NCBI GenBank assembly: GCA_001828545.1
Contig: MHYW01000099.1
Coordinates: 11,241 to 30,925 of the forward strand
Reading direction: 5' to 3'
Source: Planctomycetes bacterium RIFCSPHIGHO2_12_FULL_52_36
GTDB lineage: Bacteria; Planctomycetota; Brocadiia; Brocadiales; Bathyanammoxibiaceae
Length of the DNA stretch: 19,685 nucleotides
Shown here: piece by piece, positions 13,822 through 19,685 of the stretch
Position numbering within the stretch: the stretch's first letter is position 1
Layout: every line of letters begins with the position of its first letter
Notes under the pieces: model-generated
What the model was told of the DNA's origin: nothing
Database searches by the model: none
What the model saw: only the letters and a program-made list of their open reading frames with translations
Made by a program: the position numbers and the translations under genes

Positions 13822-14344
13822 ACTAAACCAGGTAAGTATTCCATACATGATTACCGGTGGGATTGCTACTATCTTCTACGGAAGACCTAGACTGACCCAT
13901 GATTTTGACATTGTCGTAGATGTGGGCCCTGGGCAAATACAAAGGCTTATAGACACCTTTGGAGAAGAGTTCTATGTAAGCGAAGAGGCCGTCAGGGAGG
14001 CCATGGATAGACACAGTATGTTTAACTTGATACACCTGGACTCAGGGATAAAGGTAGATTTCTGGATGCTCCAGGATGACCCATTTGACAGGAGGAGATT
14101 TGGACGAAGACAAAGACACGCCTATTCAGGAAGGGAGATTGTCTTTTCTTCACCTGAGGATGTGGTTCTTAAAAAGCTTCTATGGTTTAAAGAGACAGAG
14201 GTAGAAAGACACCTTGTAGATGCCCTTGGGGTCCTGGAAGTCCAGCAAGACCTGGACGTGGCCTATCTCAAGGAGTGGGCGGAGAGACTGACCACTAAAG
14301 ACTTACTAAACGAACTGTTGAAGAAGGTGGGAAAAGGGGACTAA
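13784..14344 (+). CDS. AbiEii-like nucleotidyltransferase
   Basis: This 186-residue polymerase-beta-fold nucleotidyltransferase has GGIATIFYGRPRLTHDFDIVV with the catalytic pair D40 and D42, plus D92 in KVDFW. The order GG...GR.R.T.D.D matches DUF6036/AbiEii-type enzymes, which act as toxins or antitoxins by adding nucleotides to a target; the target here is unknown. I chose ATG 13784; a TTG at 13769 in the same frame is an alternative with a better AAGGA upstream. Its stop at 14342-14344 runs directly into the second copy of the TPR gene 3' end. The DNA is AT-richer than the TPR gene. Confidence 0.82.
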   Translation: MIQEDLLVKVIDRLNQVSIPYMITGGIATIFYGRPRLTHDFDIVVDVGPGQIQRLIDTFGEEFYVSEEAVREAMDRHSMFNLIHLDSGIKVDFWMLQDDPFDRRRFGRRQRHAYSGREIVFSSPEDVVLKKLLWFKETEVERHLVDALGVLEVQQDLDVAYLKEWAERLTTKDLLNELLKKVGKGD

Positions 14345-14454
14345 GAGGCCATGCACGGGTTCAGAGAGGTGATAAGGCTAAGGCCCACCCACGCCATGGC
14401 ACACGGACAGCTCGCCATGATTTACCAGAAGATTGGCCTCATGGCAGAGGCAAG
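14343..14454 (+). repeat. Direct repeat copy 2 (after the nucleotidyltransferase)
   Basis: This is the second copy of the 112-base repeat whose first copy is 13314-13425. It starts within the nucleotidyltransferase stop codon. Confidence 0.97.
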
Positions 14455-14506
14455 GAAGGAATACAGGTTGTACGAACGACTAAAGTCCCCCACAACCAGG
14501 GGCTAG
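14345..14506 (+). pseudogene. Orphan copy of the TPR gene 3' end
   Basis: The frame reads EAMHGFREVIRLRPTHAMAH and continues to KEYRLYERLKSPTTRG, stopping at TAG 14504-14506. The intact gene ends REYRLYTQLKTR. Nucleotides are 98% identical up to 14454, then differ strongly while still coding for a similar tail, so a recombination boundary lies near 14454. A 51-codon frame from ATG 14351 could be translated but would make only a lone TPR helix pair. Confidence 0.92.
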
Positions 14507-14513
14507 GGAATAG

Positions 14514-14551
14514 GTAGGGGCACGTTGTCCGCCTCAGGCGGATGCCCCTAC
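14514..14551. repeat. Nested palindromic element (same family as inside ksgA)
   Basis: Outer arms GTAGGGGCA and TGCCCCTAC enclose TCCGCCTCAGGCGGA. Apart from one extra T and the central base, it equals the reverse complement of the element inside ksgA at 18998-19034. Confidence 0.88.
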
Positions 14552-14572
14552 CCCAAACCAACCCATCTAACT

Positions 14573-15067
14573 ATGTTGAAAAGTGTGGCATATATACTCA
14601 AAAAACTGGACGAAGGCTGGGGGAAGCTGAGGCGGCTCTACCTGGTCAACTACCGTGAGGACCATGTCCAGAGGCATCTGGCCCTCAGGAGGGGGGAGTG
14701 CAGGCGGTGCGGGAGCTGTTGCCGTATCATGTTCCGATGTCCACACCTGATGGGAGAAAACCAGTGTAACATATATACCTGCCGCTACAAACAGTGCATA
14801 GCCTTCCCCATAGACGACCGGGACCTAAAATACCTACGCCATACCTGTGGACACCATTTTGTGAGTCCACGGACGGTAACACCGCCAGGCAACGAGGCGG
14901 CACTTACGCAGAGCACTAACATATTGAGACCCTCCCCCTTGCCTGCCCTTGAGCGAAGCGAAGGGATGGGGGAGGAAAGGGTGGGGGTGAATCCCCCTCC
15001 CCCTTCCCCCTCCCACCAGGGGAGGGGAACTCGCCCAAACGGCAGAACTACCAGGCATCCAAGATGA
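14573..15067 (+). CDS. YkgJ-like cysteine-cluster protein with repeat-derived tail
   Basis: This 164-residue protein's core has the CxxCxxCC cluster of the YkgJ family: C43RRC46GSCC (C49, C50), then CPHL, C65NIY, C70, C75 and AFPI. It probably binds a metal or Fe-S centre; the function is unknown. From about residue 105 the sequence changes to PALERSEGMGEERVGV and proline-rich PPPPSPSHQGRG, encoded by GC-rich palindromic repeats (about 14932-15031), so the native end has probably been replaced. ATG 14573 is preferred over an in-frame TTG at 14525 inside a palindrome. The stop overlaps the psd ATG (ATGA), so the two may be coupled. Confidence 0.75.
   Translation: MLKSVAYILKKLDEGWGKLRRLYLVNYREDHVQRHLALRRGECRRCGSCCRIMFRCPHLMGENQCNIYTCRYKQCIAFPIDDRDLKYLRHTCGHHFVSPRTVTPPGNEAALTQSTNILRPSPLPALERSEGMGEERVGVNPPPPSPSHQGRGTRPNGRTTRHPR
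14932..15031. repeat. GC-rich palindromic repeat cluster in the YkgJ-like gene
   Basis: It contains CCCTTGAGCGAAGCGAAGGG and CCCCCTCCC/GGGAGGGG-type inverted runs, the same words as at 15817-15936. It encodes the last 45 or so residues of the YkgJ-like protein. Confidence 0.65.
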
Positions 15068-15729
15068 AACTCCCCATCTCCAGATACGGCCTGAGAGAGG
15101 TATTTCTCTTCACTTCCCTCTTGTCCCTGCTGTTTTTACTATCCCTTTATCTCCTTTCCCCTACCTCCTTAAAGATAACAGGCCCCCTCTTCCTCACAGC
15201 CATTGCCTTTGTCTTTTACTTCTTCCGTGACCCGGAGAGGCCAATCCTTAAGGACGAGAGGAAGCTCCTTGCCCCTGCCGACGGCAGGGTGATGGAGATA
15301 GCCTTAGTAGAAGAAAAGGAGTTTCTCCATAAAGAGGCCACAAAGATTAGCATCTTCATGTCCCTCTTTGACGTCCATGTAAACCGTATACCATGCAGCG
15401 GCAGGGTGGAATACCTCAGTCACCAGGATGGGCGTTTCCTGGATGCCCGCAGGAAGGAGGCCTCCCTGGAGAATGAGTGTAATTTTATCGGGTTAGTAGC
15501 GGACGGAGGCAGGCGTCTCCTTGTGAAACAGGTGGCGGGTATAATTGCCAGACGGATTGTGTGCCCACTCTCTACCGGAGACTATCTGGAACAGGGACAG
15601 CGCTTCGGCATGATAAAATTTGGTTCCCGGGCAGAGGTCTTTATCCCCAAAGGAATACCATGCAAGGTACTGGTAAAGGAAGGGCAAAAGGTAAAGGCCG
15701 GGCTGACCGTCCTGGCTGAGCTAGGTTAA
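15064..15729 (+). CDS. psd: Phosphatidylserine decarboxylase, short form
   Basis: The 221-residue proenzyme converts phosphatidylserine to phosphatidylethanolamine at the inner membrane. It has two hydrophobic segments (about 13-32 and 38-54), then FRDPER, APADG, DVHVNR (His105) and the self-cleavage site KFGSR, in which Ser188 becomes the pyruvoyl group. The GS site and the length (221, versus about 300 in the E. coli type) place it in the short family. There is no clear ribosome site; the ATG overlaps the stop of the YkgJ-like gene. CDP-diacylglycerol-serine transferase (pssA) is not in the window. Confidence 0.92.
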   Translation: MKLPISRYGLREVFLFTSLLSLLFLLSLYLLSPTSLKITGPLFLTAIAFVFYFFRDPERPILKDERKLLAPADGRVMEIALVEEKEFLHKEATKISIFMSLFDVHVNRIPCSGRVEYLSHQDGRFLDARRKEASLENECNFIGLVADGGRRLLVKQVAGIIARRIVCPLSTGDYLEQGQRFGMIKFGSRAEVFIPKGIPCKVLVKEGQKVKAGLTVLAELG

Positions 15730-15734
15730 AACCC

Positions 15735-15760
15735 GTAGGGGTTGAACACGTCCAACCCCG
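15735..15760. repeat. Imperfect palindrome after psd
   Basis: GGGGTTG (15738-15744) faces CAACCCC (15753-15759), preceded by GTA. It belongs to the GTAGGGG... group. Confidence 0.6.
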
Positions 15761-15816
15761 ATGGCCAGTGGATAAGATAGGAGGAGAGTTCTGAAAAAGT
15801 CCATAAGCCCCATCAG

Positions 15817-15936
15817 TTTTCCCCCTCCCTAGAGGGGAGGGGGAAGGGGGAGGGTGATTTTTCCCCTCTAATAAGAGGGGATTAAGGGGTGTGTTCACCC
15901 CCACCCTTCCCTCCCCCCTCAAGGGGGAGGGAAAAA
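15817..15936. repeat. 120-base GC-rich inverted repeat cluster
   Basis: It starts TTTTCCCCCTCCCTAG and ends GGGGGAGGGAAAAAA, with internal CCCCTCTAATAAGAGGGG and CCCTCCCCCCTCAAGGGGGA hairpins. It fills most of the 15730-15988 gap and codes for nothing visible. Similar words form the tail of the YkgJ-like gene. Confidence 0.75.
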
Positions 15937-15988
15937 ACAGCACCAAGACGAAAAAGTTAGAGTTTGGCAGAGGTCTCAGGAGGTTAAA

Positions 15989-16750
15989 ATGAGGCTGGCA
16001 GACAAGATAGCCCTCGTTACGGGGGGTGGGACGGGGATAGGCAGGGCCATAGCTACGGTCTTCTCAAAAGAGGGTGCCAGGGTGGCCATTACTGGTAGGA
16101 GGAAGGGATTACTGGAGGAGACACTCTCTAAACTGGACCAAAAAGGCAAGAAGGCCATCTCCATCCAGGGAGACGTCTCACGAGCCAAGGATGCAAAAAG
16201 GATGGTAGCGGAGACAGTCAAGACCTTTGGGGGGCTAAATATACTGGTCAACAATGCAGGCGTGGTGTATAAGGACGGTGGTACTACGGAGTGCCAGGAG
16301 GAAGGATGGGACGTAACCCTTAATATTAATGCCAAGGGCATATATCTGATGTGTAAGTATGCGGCACCAGAACTAGTGAAGACGGAAGGGAACATTGTAA
16401 ACATCGCCTCCGTCCTGGGACTGGTGGGTTTTCCCCGCTCCATAGCCTATTGCGCCTCCAAGGGGGCGGTGGTCAACCTGACCAGGAGTGTGGCCCTGGA
16501 TTTGGCACCAAAAAAGGTCAGGGTGAATTGTATCTGTCCAGGGGCAGTAGATACCCCTATGTACCAAAGCTGGATAAGGAAGTACGGAGACCCTGAGGAG
16601 GTAGAAAAGAAGATGCTGGAGGACTACCCCCTCTCCTGGGTGGGCAAGCCGGAGGACATTGCCTACGCCGCCCTTTACCTCGCCTCCGACCAGGCCAACT
16701 GGGTAACAGGCGTTGCCCTCCCTGTGGACGGAGGATTCACGGCGAGATAA
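15989..16750 (+). CDS. Short-chain dehydrogenase/reductase (FabG-like)
   Basis: This 253-residue classical SDR has the nucleotide-binding T11GGGTGIG18, NNAG at 88-91, catalytic S141, Y154 and K158 (YCASK), and the PG..DTPM and C-terminal PVDGGF motifs. The basic residues after strand two (GRRKG, 36-40) favour NADP(H). It could reduce 3-oxoacyl-ACP or another small carbonyl; no neighbour settles which. It has a clear AGGAGG ribosome site. Flanking repeats on both sides suggest it is transcribed separately. Confidence 0.9.
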   Translation: MRLADKIALVTGGGTGIGRAIATVFSKEGARVAITGRRKGLLEETLSKLDQKGKKAISIQGDVSRAKDAKRMVAETVKTFGGLNILVNNAGVVYKDGGTTECQEEGWDVTLNINAKGIYLMCKYAAPELVKTEGNIVNIASVLGLVGFPRSIAYCASKGAVVNLTRSVALDLAPKKVRVNCICPGAVDTPMYQSWIRKYGDPEEVEKKMLEDYPLSWVGKPEDIAYAALYLASDQANWVTGVALPVDGGFTAR

Positions 16751-16751
16751 A

Positions 16752-16779
16752 GTAGGAGCGAACGGCCGTTCGCCCCTAC
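16752..16779. repeat. Palindrome after the SDR gene
   Basis: GTAGGAGCGAACG is followed by CGTTCGCCCCTAC around a GGCC centre; one mismatch in the arms (GTAGGaG/CcCCTAC). Confidence 0.85.
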
Positions 16780-16796
16780 AATAGACCATAGACTAA

Positions 16797-16842
16797 AAAA
16801 TCCAAAGTCCATAGTCTAAAGTCCTTAGTCCAAAGTCTAAAG
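16797..16842. repeat. Heptamer quasi-tandem tract before ribE
   Basis: Seven-base words follow one another: AAAGTCC, ATAGTCT, AAAGTCC, TTAGTCC, AAAGTCT, AAAGAGA, the last running into the ribE start. The ribosome-site region of ribE is therefore built from this tract. Confidence 0.75.
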
Positions 16843-16844
16843 AG

Positions 16845-17552
16845 ATGTTTACAGGCATAATAGAACACATGGGCAGGGTCAAGGAACTGAGGCGGGCAGG
16901 GGAGGGTAGTCTGCTCGTCCTGGAACTCGGCCCTATGGCCAGAGAGGTCAGGCCTGGGGAGAGCATCTCCGTGGAAGGGGTATGCCTCACGGTAACGGGG
17001 CTAAAAGGGGAGCAGGCCAGTTTTGACGTCTCCCAGGAGACGCTCAAGTGTTCCACCCTCGGAGGGCTAAGGGTTGGACAGGGGGTGAACCTTGAGAGGT
17101 CCCTCAAGGTGGGCGACCGCATGGGGGGACACTTTGTACAGGGACACGTGGACGGTACCGGCACCATCCAAAAAAAGGAGGAACACCCAGGATCCGCCTC
17201 AGGCGGAACCATGTGGTTCACCGTACCAAAGGGACTGGCGGAGAATATGATTGAGAAGGGCTCTGTGGCAGTGGACGGGATAAGCCTTACTGTAGTTGAG
17301 GTAAAAGATACAAGTTTCTCGGTAGCCCTCATCCCCTTCACCCTCACCAATACTACGCTGGGCCTCAAAAATGTTGGAGACAGGGTAAATATTGAGGCAG
17401 ACATCCTGGGCAAGTGGGTAAAGAGGCTCTATGGGACAATGCTTGCCCCGAACCAGAGCGGTTCAGGGCTTGCGGAAAAGGGTGTCCCCGCCCCTGGCAC
17501 GGAACAGGGCGGAATTACGATGGAATTCCTGAAGGACAAGGGGTTTGAGTAA
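16845..17552 (+). CDS. ribE: Riboflavin synthase, alpha subunit
   Basis: It dismutates two 6,7-dimethyl-8-ribityllumazine molecules into riboflavin in the cytoplasm. The start MFTGIIEHMG, the ESISVEGVCLTV motif, SLKVGDRMGGHFVQGHVDG joining the two lumazine-binding barrels, and GSVAVDGISLTV in the second barrel are diagnostic. At 235 residues it is longer than the usual 200-220. Two palindromic repeats sit inside it in frame: GSASGGT at 116-122, and a second in the C-terminal linker before GGITMEFL. There is no strong ribosome site (only AAAGAG). No other rib gene is in the window. Confidence 0.94.
   Translation: MFTGIIEHMGRVKELRRAGEGSLLVLELGPMAREVRPGESISVEGVCLTVTGLKGEQASFDVSQETLKCSTLGGLRVGQGVNLERSLKVGDRMGGHFVQGHVDGTGTIQKKEEHPGSASGGTMWFTVPKGLAENMIEKGSVAVDGISLTVVEVKDTSFSVALIPFTLTNTTLGLKNVGDRVNIEADILGKWVKRLYGTMLAPNQSGSGLAEKGVPAPGTEQGGITMEFLKDKGFE
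17190..17210. repeat. In-frame palindromic repeat 1 in ribE
   Basis: The perfect core TCCGCCTCAGGCGGA (17193-17207) has GGA/ACC flanks. It is identical to the core at 14529-14543 and 19007-19021 and encodes SASGG. Confidence 0.85.
17445..17469. repeat. In-frame palindromic repeat 2 in ribE
   Basis: GCCCCGAACC (17445-17454) faces GGTTCAGGGC (17460-17469), one mismatch. The words match the P3 arm of the SAM riboswitch (6789-6812). It lies in the C-terminal linker of riboflavin synthase. Confidence 0.65.
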
Positions 17553-17593
17553 CCCTTGTAGTTAGTAGAGCGAATCTAATCGGGGTCTTGAGT

Positions 17594-18550
17594 ATGAGCA
17601 AGGTCATCGGTATAACCATGGGAGACCCTTGCGGGGTGGGGCCTGAGGTGGTGCTTAAGGCTATATCCCTACTGCCTCCAGGTTATGAGCCTTTGGTGAT
17701 AGGTTCTGGTGAAGTACTGCAACGTACCGCCGAGGGATTGGGCCTGAAACCTGACTGGAAAGAGAGGGTGAAGGTCTTGGACCTGGCCAATTTTGACCCC
17801 GGGAAGACTACCTTGAGAGAGCCTAACCCCGAGGCAGGGAGGGCCTCCCTTGAGTACGTCCTCAAGGGGATAGAACTTGCCTTGAAGGGTGAGATAGGCG
17901 CCCTGGTTACGGGACCCATAAGCAAGGAGGCCCTGCACCTCGCAGGCTATCCGTACCCCGGGCATACAGAGATTTTAAAGGAAAAGACAGGTGCCCCCAG
18001 GGTAACCATGATGATGGTAGTGGGAGACTTCAGGGTGTCCTTCGTAACCATCCACGTCCCCCTGAAGGAGGTGCCAAGGCTCCTCTCTCCTGAGAGGGTA
18101 CTGGCAACCATAAAGCTGACCCATAAGGGATTAAAGGAATGGTTTCACGTAGAAAGACCGAGGATAGGCGTATGTGCCCTTAACCCGCACGCAGGGGAGG
18201 GTGGCTGTTTCGGCTCAGAAGAGGGAGAGGTTATACTGCCTGCCATCAGGGCGGCCCAGGAGGCAGGTATTAACTGTAGTGGGCCTATCCCTGCAGACGT
18301 GGCCTGTCATAAGGCCCGTGAGGGAGAGCTGGAGGTGGTGGTGGCCCTTTACCACGACCAGGGGACTATTGCCATAAAGCTCCTGGGGTTCTTTAGTGGC
18401 GTTAACCTTACCCTGGGCCTCCCCATCGTACGGACCTCCCCCACCCACGGCACTGCCTTTGACATTGCAGGGAAGGGCCTTGCCCAACCGGGTTCTATGC
18501 TGGAGGCCATCAAGCTGGCGGCCAGACTCAAACTAGGGATTAGGGGGTAG
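17594..18550 (+). CDS. pdxA: 4-hydroxythreonine-4-phosphate dehydrogenase (vitamin B6)
   Basis: It oxidises 4-phosphohydroxy-threonine in the DXP-dependent route to pyridoxal phosphate. It starts with GITMGDPCGVGPEV and has VTGPISK, GHTE, HVPL (H154), LNPHAGE (H199), YHDQG (H254) and RTSPTHGTAFDIAG. The three His have the same 45 and 55 spacing as the metal ligands of the E. coli enzyme (166, 211, 266). From ATG 17594 it is 318 residues; a TTG two codons upstream is a weaker alternative. It lies 62 bases before ksgA, a pairing also common elsewhere (pdxA-ksgA). No palindromic insertion was seen in this gene. Confidence 0.95.
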   Translation: MSKVIGITMGDPCGVGPEVVLKAISLLPPGYEPLVIGSGEVLQRTAEGLGLKPDWKERVKVLDLANFDPGKTTLREPNPEAGRASLEYVLKGIELALKGEIGALVTGPISKEALHLAGYPYPGHTEILKEKTGAPRVTMMMVVGDFRVSFVTIHVPLKEVPRLLSPERVLATIKLTHKGLKEWFHVERPRIGVCALNPHAGEGGCFGSEEGEVILPAIRAAQEAGINCSGPIPADVACHKAREGELEVVVALYHDQGTIAIKLLGFFSGVNLTLGLPIVRTSPTHGTAFDIAGKGLAQPGSMLEAIKLAARLKLGIRG

Positions 18551-18595
18551 GGGCCAGGGGTCAGGGATTAGGGAATAGACTACCCCCTGGCCCCG
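18544..18595. repeat. Heptamer tract and hairpin between pdxA and ksgA
   Basis: Seven-base words AGGGGCC, AGGGGTC, AGGGATT, AGGGAAT, AGACTAC are followed by CCCCTGGCCCC. The last pairs with GGGGCCAGGGG near 18549 to make a stem. It resembles the tract at 10128-10160. Confidence 0.7.
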
Positions 18596-18612
18596 AGGTC
18601 TTAGGTTAAAAT

Positions 18613-19593
18613 ATGGCTACTATCACCTTTCCAGACACACCTTCGGCCCTGAAGGCCCTACTGGAAGAGAGGGGGCTTAGGCCCAGAAAGCACCTGGGGC
18701 AGAACTTCCTGGTTGACCAGAACCTCCTCAGGGTGATAGTTGAAAAGGCGGCCGTGGGGGACAGGGATATTATCCTGGAGGTGGGTAGTGGGACGGGTCT
18801 CCTTACGAAACACCTTGCCGAGAGGGCCCGAAGGGTGCTTGCCGTGGAGATAGACCCCAGACTGTACAGCCTGACCATGGAACTCCTCCAGGGTTATACG
18901 AACGTACACTTCCTAAATAAGGACGTGCTCAAGACAAAGACCACTATTGACCCAGAAATAGAGGCAGTAATCATCCACTGGCTCAAAGAAGAAGAATGTA
19001 GGGGCATCCGCCTCAGGCGGACACGTGCCCCTACCATTAAGGTGGTGTCAAACCTCCCTTATTCCATAAGTACACCCTTTATAATAGCTATCCTGACAGG
19101 GAGATTGCCCGTAGAATGTATGGTACTCACCCTGCAGAGGGATATTGTGGATAGGCTCCTGGCCCGCCCTGGTACCAAGGAATACGGGGTGCTATCCGTG
19201 ATAGCACAGTTATTTTCAGACGTGGAACTCCTGAGGCAGTTGCCCCCCGAGGTATTCTGGCCGGTGCCCCAGGTGGAGTCCGCCATAGTGAGGATGACGG
19301 TCAGGAGGGAAAGGGCACTTGAATGGATTCCGGACCTCTCGCTATTCAACCGCTTAGTGAGGTGCATCTTTCAGAGCCGTAGAAAGACCTTAATAAACAG
19401 TCTCCTCAAGCTGGGCTTGCCTTCCCTGAGCAAGGAGGCTGCAATGGACGTCCTTAAGGGGCTGGGACTGGAGCCCCGTATAAGAGGGGAGGCGCTGGAC
19501 CCGGAGGGCTTCACTGCCCTTTTAAAGGAGATTCATCTCCTCACAGGTAGCAGTACCACCAAACGTCAAGGAGGGAAAGATGTTAGAAGTTAA
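18613..19593 (+). CDS. ksgA: 16S rRNA (adenine1518/1519-N6)-dimethyltransferase
   Basis: RsmA/KsgA dimethylates two adjacent adenines near the 3' end of 16S rRNA during small-subunit maturation. Motifs: KHLGQNFL (27-34), the SAM site LEVGSGTG (55-62), EIDPRL (79-84), catalytic NLPY (147-150) and VPQVESAIV (218-226). At 326 residues it is longer than the usual 270-290. A palindromic repeat encodes residues 129-141, within an extended loop (about 110-141) just before NLPY; relatives have a short link there. The active-site motifs are intact, so it is probably functional. It ends 14 bases inside the next gene. Confidence 0.95.
   Translation: MATITFPDTPSALKALLEERGLRPRKHLGQNFLVDQNLLRVIVEKAAVGDRDIILEVGSGTGLLTKHLAERARRVLAVEIDPRLYSLTMELLQGYTNVHFLNKDVLKTKTTIDPEIEAVIIHWLKEEECRGIRLRRTRAPTIKVVSNLPYSISTPFIIAILTGRLPVECMVLTLQRDIVDRLLARPGTKEYGVLSVIAQLFSDVELLRQLPPEVFWPVPQVESAIVRMTVRRERALEWIPDLSLFNRLVRCIFQSRRKTLINSLLKLGLPSLSKEAAMDVLKGLGLEPRIRGEALDPEGFTALLKEIHLLTGSSTTKRQGGKDVRS
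18998..19034. repeat. In-frame nested palindromic element in ksgA
   Basis: Outer arms GTAGGGGCA (18998-19006) and TGCCCCTAC (19026-19034) enclose TCCGCCTCAGGCGGA. It encodes CRGIRLRRTRAPT. Its near-identical intergenic twin is at 14514-14551. Confidence 0.92.
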
Positions 19594-19685
19594 AGAGGCC
19601 GACCTGCCAGCAATAGGTAAAAAATTCACAATAGAGACGGAGGCAGAGGAAACTGTTGTGATAATTATGCGCCTTACCGGAGAAA
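19580..19685 (+). CDS. Partial KhtT/TrkA-C-like cation antiporter regulatory subunit
   Basis: ATG 19580 with AAGGAGGG just upstream opens a frame running off the window edge (35 codons). The start MLEVKEADLPAIGKKFTIET matches the N-terminus of small TrkA-C-domain proteins that regulate CPA-family K+/H+ antiporters (KhtT/AmhM type), which begin with V-x-E-A-D-L-P-G-I-G-K-K-F. It overlaps the ksgA 3' end by 14 bases, so translation may be coupled. The antiporter gene would be expected downstream, outside the window. Confidence 0.7.
   Translation, partial: MLEVKEADLPAIGKKFTIETEAEETVVIIMRLTGE

Noticed and set aside
13314..14454. Insertion sequence or composite transposon flanked by direct repeats
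   Set aside because: No transposase, no terminal inverted repeats, and the flanking repeat is coding sequence of the adjacent host gene in the same frame.
14525..14572. In-frame upstream TTG start for the YkgJ-like protein
   Set aside because: The added residues are encoded by the palindrome at 14514-14551; ATG 14573 begins the family-like sequence.

Overview
The window comes from an uncultured-looking Gram-negative bacterium. It carries lpxD (lipid A), psd (phosphatidylserine), ksgA, pdxA and ribE as ordinary housekeeping genes. It also has an archaeal-type bifunctional fructose-bisphosphate aldolase/phosphatase and a SAM riboswitch, which fit an anaerobic or autotrophic lifestyle. A planctomycete or similar deep lineage is possible, but I cannot assign a phylum. 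No rRNA, tRNA, CRISPR array or IS transposase was seen.

Layout. 1-1711: a partial exported protein (-), a secreted M23 peptidase (+) and an orphan 3' end of dapF. 1817-4729 (-): a TraR/DksA zinc-finger protein, an acyl-CoA synthetase, a MntA/HepT toxin-antitoxin pair and an orphan copy of the synthetase 3' end. 4910-6913 (-): a perfect-consensus promoter, SAM-I riboswitch, terminator, threonine synthase homologue and ThiS/MoaD-like sulfur carrier. 7039-8766 (+): lpxD, a DUF4258/DUF2283 pair and an orphan lpxD 3' end. 8815-9948 (-): FBP aldolase/phosphatase. 10268-14506 (+): an MBL-fold hydrolase, a membrane-anchored P-loop/TPR protein, a small-protein/nucleotidyltransferase pair and an orphan copy of the TPR gene 3' end. 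14573-19685 (+): YkgJ-like protein, psd, SDR oxidoreductase, ribE, pdxA, ksgA and the start of a KhtT-like antiporter regulator.

The most striking observation is a recurring architecture. Three unrelated toxin-antitoxin-like two-gene modules (mntA-hepT, DUF4258-DUF2283, small protein-nucleotidyltransferase) each sit immediately after an intact host gene and on its strand. Each is followed by a second, diverged, in-frame copy of that same host gene's 3' end. A fourth orphan 3' end (dapF) follows the peptidase gene. This looks like a repeated way of capturing modules at gene ends: the incoming DNA supplies a replacement C-terminus plus the module, and the old gene end is left behind.

The second theme is short palindromic repeats. 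They lie in nearly every intergenic gap and also in frame inside at least six protein genes (acyl-CoA synthetase, lpxD, MBL protein, TPR protein, ribE twice, ksgA). They also form the C-terminal tails of the sulfur carrier and the YkgJ-like protein and sit in variable arms of the SAM riboswitch. This resembles the logic of Rickettsia palindromic elements. A third layer is a set of 7-bp-period quasi-tandem tracts in intergenic gaps, each with a different word.
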